From assembly GCF_007860135.1 (NCBI RefSeq), contig NZ_SJPV01000001.1, forward strand, positions 1,573,079 to 1,637,078: DNA of 64,000 bases, given 5' to 3'. Below the pieces are notes generated by a model, which saw only the letters and a program-made list of their open reading frames with translations, searched no databases and was not told the origin of the DNA. Of the stretch, positions 51,070 to 59,800 are shown piece by piece. The translations under genes were made by a program, and so were the position numbers. Each line of letters starts with the position of its first letter. The stretch's first letter is position 1. The DNA is from Novipirellula artificiosorum. Lineage in GTDB: Bacteria; Planctomycetota; Planctomycetia; Pirellulales; Pirellulaceae.

Positions 51070-52041
51070 CTAGTGGGCCAGTCGGCAATGTTGGGTGATC
51101 TCGTCGGCGGTCGCTTTGTAACCGACATAGAACGGTCCAAACTCACCGTACTTGGCACTCGCTTCATCAAATCGCATTTTGTAGACAATGTCTTTTAAGT
51201 ACTGAGGATTGCGTCCCCACAACGTGACCATCCATTCCCAATCGTCGAGTCCCACGCCGACCGTGATCAATTGGCTGACTTTGCCCGCGAACGCCATGCC
51301 ACTTTGGGCATGTTCGGCCATCATTGCGTTTCGTTTGCTAAACGGTTCGTTGAACCAGTTTGCACCGACCGCACGCTTTTTGTTCATGGGGTAGAAACAG
51401 GCCGACGGCCAATCGGGGAATTCAGGTTGCAGACGTTGCTCCCTCATCATCGGCAAACGCCGCTCGTAAGCGTTCATCTTCGCGGCCAGCGTGGGGGAAT
51501 CGGGTTCCGCGCCGCTGGCGATCAGCCGATCACGGTATTGCTCCAAGCTCGGAACGTACTCGCTGATTTCGCTGACCGAAACGAACGACCAGGTCGCTTC
51601 GACGAATTGGCCCAGCGGCGGTGCCATGATCTTTTGGTGGACCGCGTCGACCTTGGCCGGATCGGGATCCATTGACATCACCGCAAAATCGGCTCGATGT
51701 CCGCTGGTCCAATAGGCTGCCAAACGTTCGGGAGCTTCGCCGCTTTCTGGGTCCAAGGCGGTGCGAAATTGGTCTTGGCACGTCTTGCTCAGCGGGCCGC
51801 TGATCGCTTCGCGGCGAAAACGGTACATCGTATGGCCACAATGCCAACCCTGTTCCGGTATCACCGAAGGTTCCGGCAACGGGGATCCAGCCTGGCCATG
51901 CGACGGAGGGCGCTGCGACGGGGGACGCTGCGACGGAGGGCCAGACGACGGAGGGCCAGACGACGGAGGGCCAGACGACGGAGGGCCAGACGACGGGGGG
52001 CCAGACGACGGGGGTCGTTGAGGTGGTGGATTGGATGTCAT
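51070..52041 (-). CDS. hemQ: Coproheme decarboxylase HemQ (chlorite dismutase family)
   Basis: Converts coproheme III to heme b in the coproporphyrin-dependent heme pathway. 323 residues from ATG 52041; residues 60-323 are the conserved domain, about 250 residues as in other HemQ proteins. Key segments: the tyrosine of CFYPMNKKR that acts as radical base, proximal heme ligand His in MMAEHAQSGMAFAGKV, and DDWEWMVTLWGRNPQYL, KMRFDEASAKYGEFGPFYVG. The first 50 residues are a Pro/Ser/Gly repeat (SSGPP) encoded by 15-bp repeats and not part of the enzyme fold. Chlorite dismutation is unlikely: the distal Arg context is that of HemQ. Confidence 0.93.
   Translation of the reverse strand: MTSNPPPQRPPSSGPPSSGPPSSGPPSSGPPSSGPPSQRPPSQRPPSHGQAGSPLPEPSVIPEQGWHCGHTMYRFRREAISGPLSKTCQDQFRTALDPESGEAPERLAAYWTSGHRADFAVMSMDPDPAKVDAVHQKIMAPPLGQFVEATWSFVSVSEISEYVPSLEQYRDRLIASGAEPDSPTLAAKMNAYERRLPMMREQRLQPEFPDWPSACFYPMNKKRAVGANWFNEPFSKRNAMMAEHAQSGMAFAGKVSQLITVGVGLDDWEWMVTLWGRNPQYLKDIVYKMRFDEASAKYGEFGPFYVGYKATADEITQHCRLAH
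51901..52020. repeat. 15-bp tandem repeat array in hemQ
   Basis: Eight consecutive 15-base units, beginning CGACGG, fill 51901-52020 exactly. Units 3-6 (51931-51990) are identical (CGACGGAGGGCCAGA); the outer ones vary. They encode a five-residue repeat (SSGPP, or SQRPP at the ends). The length is in frame, so unit gain or loss would only lengthen or shorten the linker. Confidence 0.95.
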
Positions 52042-52161
52042 GGGTCTTGGATCGATCGAAAGCGAGGAACAGGGTCGAAGCCAACCAAAGCATACTGATC
52101 GCTTCGATCAAAAAACAGCCGACCGGCCGTTTCGCCTGATTGCGGCGGTGCAAACGAAAAA

Positions 52162-52194
52162 CGACCCGGTCAGGGAAATTCCCCGATCGGGTCG
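52162..52194 (-). terminator. Strong intrinsic terminator of the Cys-rich gene
   Basis: Arms around CGACCCGG (52162-52169) and CGATCGGGTCG (52184-52194) form a stem of about 16 pairs with one mismatch and a G-T pair. On the minus strand it is followed directly by TTTTT (52156-52160 region), a standard rho-independent terminator. It lies 50 bases after the stop of the Cys-rich gene. Confidence 0.85.
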
Positions 52195-52243
52195 CTTCGA
52201 TCACGTCTGAATAGGATTCAGCGGGCTACCTTGTAAGCATGTT

Positions 52244-53173
52244 TCAGCGAACGTAGCTTGCACTGGCCTGAATGACGCGACGCTTTGTCGTAACCGATGC
52301 GCTGGGATCAACGATCGGTGCAGGTGGCATTGGAGCAGCTTGAGGAGCAACCGGTGCCGAGTACTCGATCGGAGCCGAAGGTGCACCACAGCCACAGCTA
52401 GGAGCAACAGGAGCTCCACAGCCACAAGCCATGTCGCAACCGCTGTCACAGCAGCTGCTCTTTTTCTTGCAGAGGTTGCCGAACAGCTTGCTCAACAAAC
52501 CACAGCTCTTCTTGCTGCCACAAGCCGAGTCGCAGCCCATGTCGCAAGATGCAACTTCGCAGCCACACTCAGGCTCGCAGGCCATGTCACAGCACGAGTC
52601 GCAACTCGATTTGTTGCACAAGCTGCATTTGTGGTTGAACAGCTTCGAAAGCAATCCGCCACTCTTCTTGCCACAGGGGTTGCAGCCCGAGTCACAGGTC
52701 GCGACTTCGCAGCCACATTCTGGTTCGCAAGGAGCTTCGCAGCCACAGGTTGGTTCGCAGGCGATTTCGCAAGGAGCTTCGCAGCCACAAGTTGGTTCGC
52801 ATGGCGCTTCGCAGCCACAAGTCGGTTCGGCACAACCGCCACTGAGGCAGCTGCCGCTGAACAGTCCACAGCTCTTCTTAGGAGCTGGGCAACCGGTGTC
52901 GCAACCACACACGGGGGCTTCGCAGCCACAGGTCGGTTCGCAGGCGACTTCGCAAGGAGCTTCGCAGCCGCAGGTGGGTTCACAAGCAACCTCACAAGGG
53001 GCTTCGCAGCCACAAGTCGGTTCCGTGCAACATCCGGTATCACAGCTGCTGCTCGAGCAACAGCCTTTTACGCCGAGCATTCGATCCAGTAGATCAAACC
53101 CGAAGGATTGAGTACAGATTGAACTGCCAAGCACGAGAGTCAAAGTTAGAATTGTCCGCTTCATTGGAGCCAT
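52244..53173 (-). CDS. Secreted, extremely Cys-rich repeat protein
   Basis: About 309 residues from ATG 53173 (an ATG at 53164 is also possible; ribosome site AGGGAG precedes both). A signal peptide (RTILTLTLVLGSSICTQSFG) is followed by repeats of the type EPTCGCEAPCEVAC, in units of about 14 residues, at least six times, then related segments (EPECGCEVATCDSGC, KKSCGLLSKLFGNLCK). By my count nearly 57 of 306 residues are Cys. The C-terminus is Pro/Ala-rich and ends in QASASYVR. Such proteins fit the disulfide-rich planctomycete cell surface, but this is inference. A strong terminator follows. Confidence 0.8.
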   Translation of the reverse strand: MAPMKRTILTLTLVLGSSICTQSFGFDLLDRMLGVKGCCSSSSCDTGCCTEPTCGCEAPCEVACEPTCGCEAPCEVACEPTCGCEAPVCGCDTGCPAPKKSCGLFSGSCLSGGCAEPTCGCEAPCEPTCGCEAPCEIACEPTCGCEAPCEPECGCEVATCDSGCNPCGKKSGGLLSKLFNHKCSLCNKSSCDSCCDMACEPECGCEVASCDMGCDSACGSKKSCGLLSKLFGNLCKKKSSCCDSGCDMACGCGAPVAPSCGCGAPSAPIEYSAPVAPQAAPMPPAPIVDPSASVTTKRRVIQASASYVR

Positions 53174-53858
53174 ATCTCCCTTATGCAATTTTGCGGGAAG
53201 TTGTTGCGATGATTCACAAGTTGAAAGTGCGATGCTTCACCGTTCAGGATTGTTAGGTGAGATCCAGTCGCCGAACGAAGTCGCCGGCGAGCACACCTCA
53301 AAACCCTCTTTCTCGACAAACTCCAACGGATCGGGTGCGGACACCCGGCCCGCCGACTTCGTTCAGTTTATCGGTCTTCCTGACAATCACCGCTGCCGTG
53401 GCTCAGTACAACCTTGCCAGGCTTGGTGCGTTTGAAAGACCACTCTCTCATTTGATCGAATCATCATGTTTCGCCCCGACATCCGATATCGAAGCCTTTT
53501 GGGTCGTCTCGTCCAATTTCCAGCTGTCCACCGTGGTGGGCCGCATTCCATAGCGAGACAATAACGATATCGGCGGACGAACCGCTCGGAACCAGTGTTC
53601 CAAGCGATTTTCGTGAGCTTGGAAAGGTTTGACGGCTGGGTAAAAAAGTCTTGCGGTTTTCAATGCAGCGGTCGCGTCGCCTCTGCGCCTGGAATCTCGT
53701 GAACAATCGGTATAGACTATGATCCGACGTCGCGTTGCGCGTTTTCATTTACCTGTTGCTCCGGCCACCCCCTGGTTAGCTAGGTTGGTTCCCCTTGGGT
53801 CCGGTTCGTGCTTGGTCGTCGATTATTCCTTCCTTTCAGGTCAAGAATCAGCAAGCAA
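53174..53858. other. Gene-free interval
   Basis: 685 bases between the Cys-rich gene and the cupin gene. Promoters of both should lie here. I see no gene, tRNA, repeat or hairpin that I can support; small ORFs on both strands (for example 53464-53748) lack ribosome binding sites and coding character. Confidence 0.5.
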
Positions 53859-54209
53859 GTGACTACCGACGCCCAATGGGTCCAATTGACCGATTTGCCC
53901 CCCGTCGTGTGTCCCTGTGGACTGGCTCGCCGAGCCTTCGCAGACCGCGATGAGTTTCCGGGGACCGTGCATTTGACGGAAATCAGCTCCGATGCTCGCG
54001 AACATTACCACACGACCCATACTGAGATTTACGTCGTACTCGAATGTGAGGAACACGCGGCGATCGAGCTCGATGGCACCCTGCACCCTGTTCGCCCCCT
54101 GTCGTCCGTTCTGATCCCTCCCAAGGTACGTCACCGAGCTGTCGGCCAAATGAAGGTCCTGATCGTTTGTTCGCCTAACTTCGACCCGGCTGACGAGTTT
54201 TTTGATTAG
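53859..54209 (+). CDS. Small cupin-domain protein
   Basis: A 116-residue cupin from GTG 53859 (a GTG at 53808 extends it without similarity). Cupin motif 1 is HYHTTHTEIYVVLE with His/His/Glu ligands, motif 2 is PLSSVLIPPKVRHRAVG with His. Such mini-cupins are usually metal-dependent isomerases, dioxygenases or binding proteins; the partner is unknown. The CPCG segment (PVVCPCGLARR) at the N-terminus is unusual. It lies 34 bases upstream of the PQQ-propeller gene. Confidence 0.85.
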   Translation: MTTDAQWVQLTDLPPVVCPCGLARRAFADRDEFPGTVHLTEISSDAREHYHTTHTEIYVVLECEEHAAIELDGTLHPVRPLSSVLIPPKVRHRAVGQMKVLIVCSPNFDPADEFFD

Positions 54210-54243
54210 CTGCGATTTGTTCGCTGGCCCTGTTTTCCTCTCC

Positions 54244-56484
54244 ATGAGTCACTTTATGAAATCTGTGTTTGCTCGCTCCCTCCCCGCTTGTTTGTTGGTC
54301 GCTGCTGCTTTGGGCAACGTCGCGGCAATGGCTCAATCTGCGGATTGGCCCTACTGGCGAGGCCCGAAATTTGATGGTTCTGCTGAGGCCACGGGGCTCC
54401 CCGATAACTGGGATCCTGATGGCGGCGAGGGCAGTCATCTGATTTGGAAACGAGACGACATCGGCGGTCCCTGTACTCCGATCGTGATGAACGGACGTTT
54501 GTACACAATCCAGCGTTCCGAAGAAGGAACCAGTCGAGAAGGGGAACGTGTTGTCTGCCTGGATGCGAAAACGGGCGAAACGATCTGGGAAAACCGCTAC
54601 AACGTTTGGCTTTCGGATGTTCCCGCTGAACGAGTGGGTTGGAGTAGTGTGGTTGGCGATTCGGAAACGGGAAACGTCTACGTGCTCGGCGCCTGCGACC
54701 TGTTCAAATGTATCAACGGGGAAACCGGTGAAACCGTTTGGGAAAACCCGCTGCATGAGCAGTATGGGATGCTCAGCACCTACGGAGGGCGTACCAATTT
54801 CCCGGTGATCCACGAAGACTTGGTGATCATCAGCGGCATCATCATTAATTGGGGTGATTACGCCAAACCGAATCATCGGCTGATGGCGTTCGACAAACGC
54901 AGCGGCGAGTTAATTTGGTTCAGCGGCACGAAAGACCTCCCCGAAGACACGACCTACTCGGCACCGAGCTTGGTCACCATTGACGGCCAGCGACAGCTGA
55001 TCTTTGGCGCCGGCGATGGAGCGATTTGGGGTTTCCAGCCGCGGACAGGCAAGCCACTTTGGCATTACCGCCTTTCGCTGCGCGGCATCTATGCGACTCC
55101 GCTGGTCGATGGCGACATGGTGTTTGCGACCCACAGCGAAGAGAACATCGACGGGCGGTCGATGGGCGCGGTCGTTGGCTTGAAAATTTCGGGAACGGGC
55201 GAAGCAACGAAAGTCGAAGAGGTCTGGAAAGTCAAAGACCTGATTGTCGGGTACAGCGAACCGGTCGTGATCGGCGATCGGCTGTACGTCGTCGATGACC
55301 GCTGCAAAATGTGGATCTTTGACAAAATGACGGGTGAACCGATTGTTGAGCAAAAGGGGTTCGTGAGCAGCCGGCAACGCAGTGCGTTGCTCTCGGCAGA
55401 CGGCAAGATCTACGTGTTGAGCGAAAATGGTCCCTGGGCGATCGTGGCGCCGACCGAAGAGGGCTTCGAAGTGCTGAACAAAGGACGGATTCGCGACACG
55501 CAATTCGCCGGTTCGCCGATCGTTGCCGACGGCCGTTTGTATTTCCCCAGCACCACGGCGCTTTACTGCGTCGGTTCCGAATCGTCATCGCAGACGCCGA
55601 TCGAAATGGCCGATTCGATGGGCGAAGAAGCTGCCCCGTCCGAAAACCTCGAAGCCACTCAGATTCTGCTTGTCCCCGCCGAAGCGATTGTCAAACCGGG
55701 CGAATCGATCGAGTTTTCGGTCCGTGCGTTCAATCGACTCGGCCAACCGGTCGAAACGCCAACGGAGGTGACGTTGAGCGTCGAGGGTCCCGGCACCGTT
55801 GAGGGGATGACCTTCACGGCTGCACGCGATGTGGCGCATACGGCCGCAGTGATTCAAGCCCAATGCGGCAACGCGGTCGGCATCGCTCGTGTCCGCATCA
55901 TTCCACCGTTGCCGTGGAAGTTTACGTTTGACGGGCTCGGCGATCCGCCGGTTTCGTGGGTCGGGGCGCGGTATCGTCACGTGATTCGCGACATCGATGG
56001 CTCGCCTGCCTTGGTCAAGATCGTCACGATCCCCAAAGGAGCACGCAGCCGTGCATCGATGGGGCCAAGTGATTTGTCCAATTACACGATCACGGCGGAC
56101 GTTCGTGGGGCACGCATGAGCGACAAATTACCCGACATCGGTGTGACGGCTCACGGTTACACGATGGACTTGATGGGTGAGAGCCAGCAGCTGCAGATAC
56201 GAACTTGGGACGCGCAGCTTCGGATGGCCGAAACCATCGACTTCCCCTGGAAGGAAGACACTTGGTACCGAATCAAATTGCGAGCGGAGATTGAAAGTGA
56301 ACCCCCCGCAGCGGTTGCCGTTTTGAAAGGCAAGGTTTGGCCTCGTGATGAACCCGAACCCGAAGATTGGACGATCACCGCACGTGACGAATCGCCCAAC
56401 ATGAACGCCAGTCCTGGTTTGTACGGCAACGCAAAAGATGCCGAGATCTACATCGACAACGTCGAAGTCTTTGCGAACGACTAA
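54244..56484 (+). CDS. Secreted PQQ-like beta-propeller protein
   Basis: A 746-residue exported protein; ATG 54244 (or 54256) precedes a signal peptide (LPACLLVAAALGNVAAMAQS). Tandem propeller blades carry the usual pattern (ADWPYWRGPKFDG, CLDAKTGETIWENRYNVWLS, GNVYVLGACDLFKCINGETG, AFDKRSGELIWFSG, QPRTGKPLWHYRL). After residue 450 come an Ig-like insert (PAEAIVKPGESIEFSVRAFN) and a C-terminal jelly-roll/LamG-like domain (DVRGARMSDKLPDIGVTAHG, YGNAKDAEIYIDNVEV). It is likely a surface or periplasmic binding or dehydrogenase-like protein; no catalytic residues typical of quinoprotein alcohol dehydrogenases are evident. Confidence 0.87.
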   Translation: MSHFMKSVFARSLPACLLVAAALGNVAAMAQSADWPYWRGPKFDGSAEATGLPDNWDPDGGEGSHLIWKRDDIGGPCTPIVMNGRLYTIQRSEEGTSREGERVVCLDAKTGETIWENRYNVWLSDVPAERVGWSSVVGDSETGNVYVLGACDLFKCINGETGETVWENPLHEQYGMLSTYGGRTNFPVIHEDLVIISGIIINWGDYAKPNHRLMAFDKRSGELIWFSGTKDLPEDTTYSAPSLVTIDGQRQLIFGAGDGAIWGFQPRTGKPLWHYRLSLRGIYATPLVDGDMVFATHSEENIDGRSMGAVVGLKISGTGEATKVEEVWKVKDLIVGYSEPVVIGDRLYVVDDRCKMWIFDKMTGEPIVEQKGFVSSRQRSALLSADGKIYVLSENGPWAIVAPTEEGFEVLNKGRIRDTQFAGSPIVADGRLYFPSTTALYCVGSESSSQTPIEMADSMGEEAAPSENLEATQILLVPAEAIVKPGESIEFSVRAFNRLGQPVETPTEVTLSVEGPGTVEGMTFTAARDVAHTAAVIQAQCGNAVGIARVRIIPPLPWKFTFDGLGDPPVSWVGARYRHVIRDIDGSPALVKIVTIPKGARSRASMGPSDLSNYTITADVRGARMSDKLPDIGVTAHGYTMDLMGESQQLQIRTWDAQLRMAETIDFPWKEDTWYRIKLRAEIESEPPAAVAVLKGKVWPRDEPEPEDWTITARDESPNMNASPGLYGNAKDAEIYIDNVEVFAND

Positions 56485-56606
56485 GTCGCATCGGTCGGGT
56501 AAGAGGTGACCGCTTTCGTCGCCTCTTCCGCCCGACTCAGCCGGCCCCTGCCGGCACACCTACGCTTTCACTGTGCCATCGATTCAACACTCCCTACTGA
56601 TCCTTG

Positions 56607-58787
56607 ATGAAGAAAAACGAACTGTCCGCATGGACCATGATTTTTGTCGCCACCGTGTGCGGCAGCCTGACTTCGCTTGCCCTCAGCGGTTGTAACCCGC
56701 CGGCGCCCCCCGACGAGGTTGATCTTTCGATCGACATCGACGAGGGCATGCCCGTCGAGTCGAGCAATACCACCGAAGCAGCAGAAACGCCCGGGGATGA
56801 AACGCCCGAAACAGAAACGCCCGGGGACGAAACCTCTTCAGCAAATGGGGCGAAAGCCTTCGAGTTGACGCTGGTTGCCACCAAAGCCGAATCGGTGAAG
56901 GAATTTGTTGCACCCGAAGTCGTGTTGGAATCGGGGGATTCGTGGCCCCAATGGGGCGGCACTCGGCTGCGCAACAATGCTCCGAACGTCAGTGGTCTTG
57001 CCGAAGTCTGGGACACCGGGCGGTTTGACCGGAAAACGGGCGAGTGGGACAAAGAAGCCTCCGAAAACATTCGTTGGGTTTCCAACCTCGGCAGCCAAAC
57101 GTACGGCAATCCGGTCGTCTCAGGCGGCAAGGTCTTCGTCGGGACCAACAACGGTGCCGGTTACATGGCTCGTTACCCCTCGACCGTGGACCTCGGCTGC
57201 TTGTTGGCATTCAACGAATCCAATGGCGATTTCCTGTGGCAACACAGTAGCGAAAAACTGATCACCGGTCGTGTTCACGATTGGCCGCTGCAAGGGGTCT
57301 GTAGCGCATCGTTGGTCGAAGGGGATCGGCTTTGGTTTGTGACCAATCGCGGCGAAGTCCGCTGTTTGGATACCGAAGGGTTTTATGATGGCGAAGACGA
57401 TGGGCCAGTGACCGACGAACCGGCCAACGTGGCAGAAATCATGAACGCCGGTCCTGCGGCCGAAGCCTATGCGGCGGCGCTCGCCGCGCTCGGCGAGGGC
57501 AAGCTTTCCAGCGCAGCCCAACAAGTTCTCGAAGATGCCGGCGAAGCGGTCGAAGGCGACGTCGCGGTCAAGACCGTTAGCGAAGGAAAGGTTTGGACGC
57601 TGAGCGGAAACTTCGGCGGGATCGACCGAGTGATCACGGTCAAAGCGATCGGCCCACGCTTGAAGTTCATCAAAACACTTGGAACTCAGGATCGACGCGA
57701 AGCGGATACCGTTTGGGCCTACAGCATGATGGAGGAGCTCGGCGTCAGCCAGCACAACATGGCTTCGTGCAGCGTGACCAGCTATGGTGATTTGTTGTTT
57801 GTGAACACCAGCAACGGGATCGATGAATCCCATATCAACATGCCCGCGCCGGACGCCCCGACCTTCATCTGCATGAACAAGAACACAGCCGAGGTGTATT
57901 GGACGAACGATTTCCCCGGCAACAACATTGTGCATGGTCAGTGGTCCAGCCCGATGGTGGCCGAGTTCGATGGCGTTGTTCAAGCGATCTTCGCTGGCGG
58001 TGACGGATACCTGTATAGCTTCCGTGCCGACCAAGGCGTCGACGGCAAACCCGAATTGCTCTGGAAGTTTGACTGTAACCCCAAAGAATCCGTTTGGGTG
58101 CTGGGCGGAAAAGGGACACGCAACAATATCATCGCCACACCGGTCGCCTACGACGGTTGGGTCTACGTGGCGGTGGGCCAAGACCCCGAGCATGGCGAGG
58201 GCGAAGGGCATCTGTGGTGCATTGACCCGACCCGACGTGGCGACGTTTCCCCCCAATTGGCCGTCAAGATCGAAGATGATGGAACCCGCACCCCCATTGC
58301 TCACCGGCGAATCCAAGCGGTGATTCCCAAGAATGGCGAAGCGGCCGTCGACAATCCGAACTCGGCCGTGGTCTGGCACTACAGCAAGTGGGACCAAAAC
58401 GGCGACGGCGAGTATGACTTCGAAGAAGAAATGCACCGCAGCTGCGGTACCGTGGCGATCAAAGATGATCTGCTCTACATCGCCGACTTCGCCGGATTGG
58501 TCCATTGTCTGGGGGCTAAGCCCAACGACGACGGAACCCCGGTGCTCCACTTCACCTACGACATGTTTGCCCAAAGTTGGGGCAGCCCGTTGATTGCAGA
58601 TGGACGAGTGTATATTGGTGATGAAGATGGCGACGTGGCGATTTTCGAATTTGGTGCGGAAAATAACGAGCCGATCGAAGAGATCAACATGGGAACCAGC
58701 GTTTACAGCACGCCCGTTGCCGCTAATTCAACGGTGTATATCAGCACCAAAGACAAGTTGTTCGCGATCGGAACGAGCGAAGATTGA
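56607..58787 (+). CDS. PQQ-like beta-propeller lipoprotein
   Basis: A 726-residue lipoprotein. From ATG 56607 the N-terminus carries a lipobox (LALSGC), followed by a short Glu/Thr-rich linker with a repeated ETPGDET. Propeller blades follow (DSWPQWGGTRLRNNAPNVSG, AGYMARYPSTVDLGCLLAFN, DLLFVNTSNGIDESHINMP, VQAIFAGGDGYLYSFRAD, GWVYVAVGQDPEHGEGEGHLW). A helical Ala-rich insertion (AGPAAEAYAAALAALGEGKL) interrupts the blades near residues 280-330. It may partner with the preceding propeller protein, 120 bases upstream on the same strand. Confidence 0.87.
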   Translation: MKKNELSAWTMIFVATVCGSLTSLALSGCNPPAPPDEVDLSIDIDEGMPVESSNTTEAAETPGDETPETETPGDETSSANGAKAFELTLVATKAESVKEFVAPEVVLESGDSWPQWGGTRLRNNAPNVSGLAEVWDTGRFDRKTGEWDKEASENIRWVSNLGSQTYGNPVVSGGKVFVGTNNGAGYMARYPSTVDLGCLLAFNESNGDFLWQHSSEKLITGRVHDWPLQGVCSASLVEGDRLWFVTNRGEVRCLDTEGFYDGEDDGPVTDEPANVAEIMNAGPAAEAYAAALAALGEGKLSSAAQQVLEDAGEAVEGDVAVKTVSEGKVWTLSGNFGGIDRVITVKAIGPRLKFIKTLGTQDRREADTVWAYSMMEELGVSQHNMASCSVTSYGDLLFVNTSNGIDESHINMPAPDAPTFICMNKNTAEVYWTNDFPGNNIVHGQWSSPMVAEFDGVVQAIFAGGDGYLYSFRADQGVDGKPELLWKFDCNPKESVWVLGGKGTRNNIIATPVAYDGWVYVAVGQDPEHGEGEGHLWCIDPTRRGDVSPQLAVKIEDDGTRTPIAHRRIQAVIPKNGEAAVDNPNSAVVWHYSKWDQNGDGEYDFEEEMHRSCGTVAIKDDLLYIADFAGLVHCLGAKPNDDGTPVLHFTYDMFAQSWGSPLIADGRVYIGDEDGDVAIFEFGAENNEPIEEINMGTSVYSTPVAANSTVYISTKDKLFAIGTSED

Positions 58788-59003
58788 TCGGATCGCCGAT
58801 GATTTGGTGCTTGTCAGTTAAAAACGGTCGGATAATCTGCGTGTAGTTCCCTGGTTTCACACGCTGGGTCGGGGAGGTGTTTCCACTTCCTCCGGCCGTT
58901 CCGATGGCGGGTAGGATGACCGTGGCGCGAATCCTCTTTTTCTTCCAACATACGACTTCCAAAATAGACGGTTCGTTGCTGAAACGACGAATCGGCGATC
59001 TCG

Positions 59004-59396
59004 ATGGCTAAACTTCTCGTCGACTGTGGCAATTGTGGCCCAGATTTTCAATCCATCCGTCGGATGGTGTCGTCTCGTTTCAAAGCGTCGGTGGTGCAAA
59101 CCCACGGGCTTGAGGACACTTTGCAGGTCCTGCGGACGCGAAAGGTTGATTTGGTGACGATCAACCGGAAATTGGACCGAGACTATACAGACGGTTTGGA
59201 GGTTCTTGCTAAGATTAAAGCGGACGCTGAGGTGGGAGCGGTTCCGGTCATGTTGGTGACCAACTACGACGAACACCAACAATCCGCGATGGATGTCGGT
59301 GGCGTTCTCGGATTTGGGAAGCTGTCACTCGAAGACGAGGCGACCCGTGAGTTGCTGGAGCCGTATCTGAGCGAAAAAGTAAGCGAACGAACATGA
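59004..59396 (+). CDS. Receiver-like protein lacking the phospho-acceptor aspartate
   Basis: A 130-residue CheY-like protein. The fold pattern fits a receiver domain: LLVDCGNCGPD in strand 1, VDLVTINRKLDRDYTDGLEV around strand 3, VPVMLVTNYD in strand 4 with Thr87, and GFGKLSLED with Lys107. The phospho-acceptor position is Asn54 (VTIN) instead of Asp and the acidic pair is reduced to Asp7, so phosphorylation at the usual site is unlikely. The stop overlaps the start of panD (ATGA), an unusual coupling. It could be a protein-binding adaptor. Confidence 0.75.
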   Translation: MAKLLVDCGNCGPDFQSIRRMVSSRFKASVVQTHGLEDTLQVLRTRKVDLVTINRKLDRDYTDGLEVLAKIKADAEVGAVPVMLVTNYDEHQQSAMDVGGVLGFGKLSLEDEATRELLEPYLSEKVSERT

Positions 59397-59800
59397 CTGG
59401 ACCGACTCGAAAACTACTGTCTGCGAAAATTCATCGAGCCACCGTCACCGGTGCGGATGTCGATTACGAAGGCAGCGTCACGATTCCGCCTGAATTGATG
59501 CAGGCGGCTGGGATTTTGCCTTACGAATCGGTCCACGTCTGGAACACCACCCGCGGCACTCGGCTGGAAACGTATGCGATTGCTGGATTGCCGGGGTCCA
59601 GCGACATTTGCATGAACGGAGCCGCTGCTCATTTGATGCAGCCAGGTGACCGTGTGATCTTGGCGACTTATACGTTTGTTCCCGAAGCCGACGCCGCCAA
59701 ACATCGCCCCAAGTTGGTGTTTGTCGACCAATTGAACCAAATGGTCCACTCCGGTCCCGAAATCGCTGGGCCCCAACGTCGCGAGGCGTTGACCCCGTAA
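59393..59800 (+). CDS. panD: Aspartate 1-decarboxylase (pyruvoyl enzyme)
   Basis: Makes beta-alanine for pantothenate, hence CoA and the phosphopantetheine arm of ACP. 135 residues, the usual size. The self-cleavage site is Gly27-Ser28 in YEGSVTIPPELMQAAG; other conserved parts are KIHRATVTGADVDYE, WNTTRGTRLETYAI and CMNGAAAHLMQPGDRVILATY. It is translationally coupled to the receiver-like gene and lies 300 bases upstream of the fabZ/acp set. Confidence 0.95.
   Translation: MTGPTRKLLSAKIHRATVTGADVDYEGSVTIPPELMQAAGILPYESVHVWNTTRGTRLETYAIAGLPGSSDICMNGAAAHLMQPGDRVILATYTFVPEADAAKHRPKLVFVDQLNQMVHSGPEIAGPQRREALTP

Noticed and set aside
51901..52020. CRISPR array or minisatellite unrelated to coding
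   Set aside because: Units are contiguous 15-mers in frame within hemQ and have no spacers.
51070..52041. Chlorite dismutase
   Set aside because: The YPMNKKR and FDEASAKYGEFGPF context is that of HemQ (coproheme decarboxylase), and no perchlorate genes are nearby.
52340..53092. Plus-strand ORFs of 226-250 codons opposite the Cys-rich gene
   Set aside because: They are Ala/Gln-rich shadows of the TGC/GCA-rich repeat; the minus strand has the signal peptide and the terminator.
57120..58574. Minus-strand ORF of 484 codons opposite the PQQ-propeller lipoprotein
   Set aside because: Same reason: a shadow of the repetitive propeller coding, with no start signal or family.
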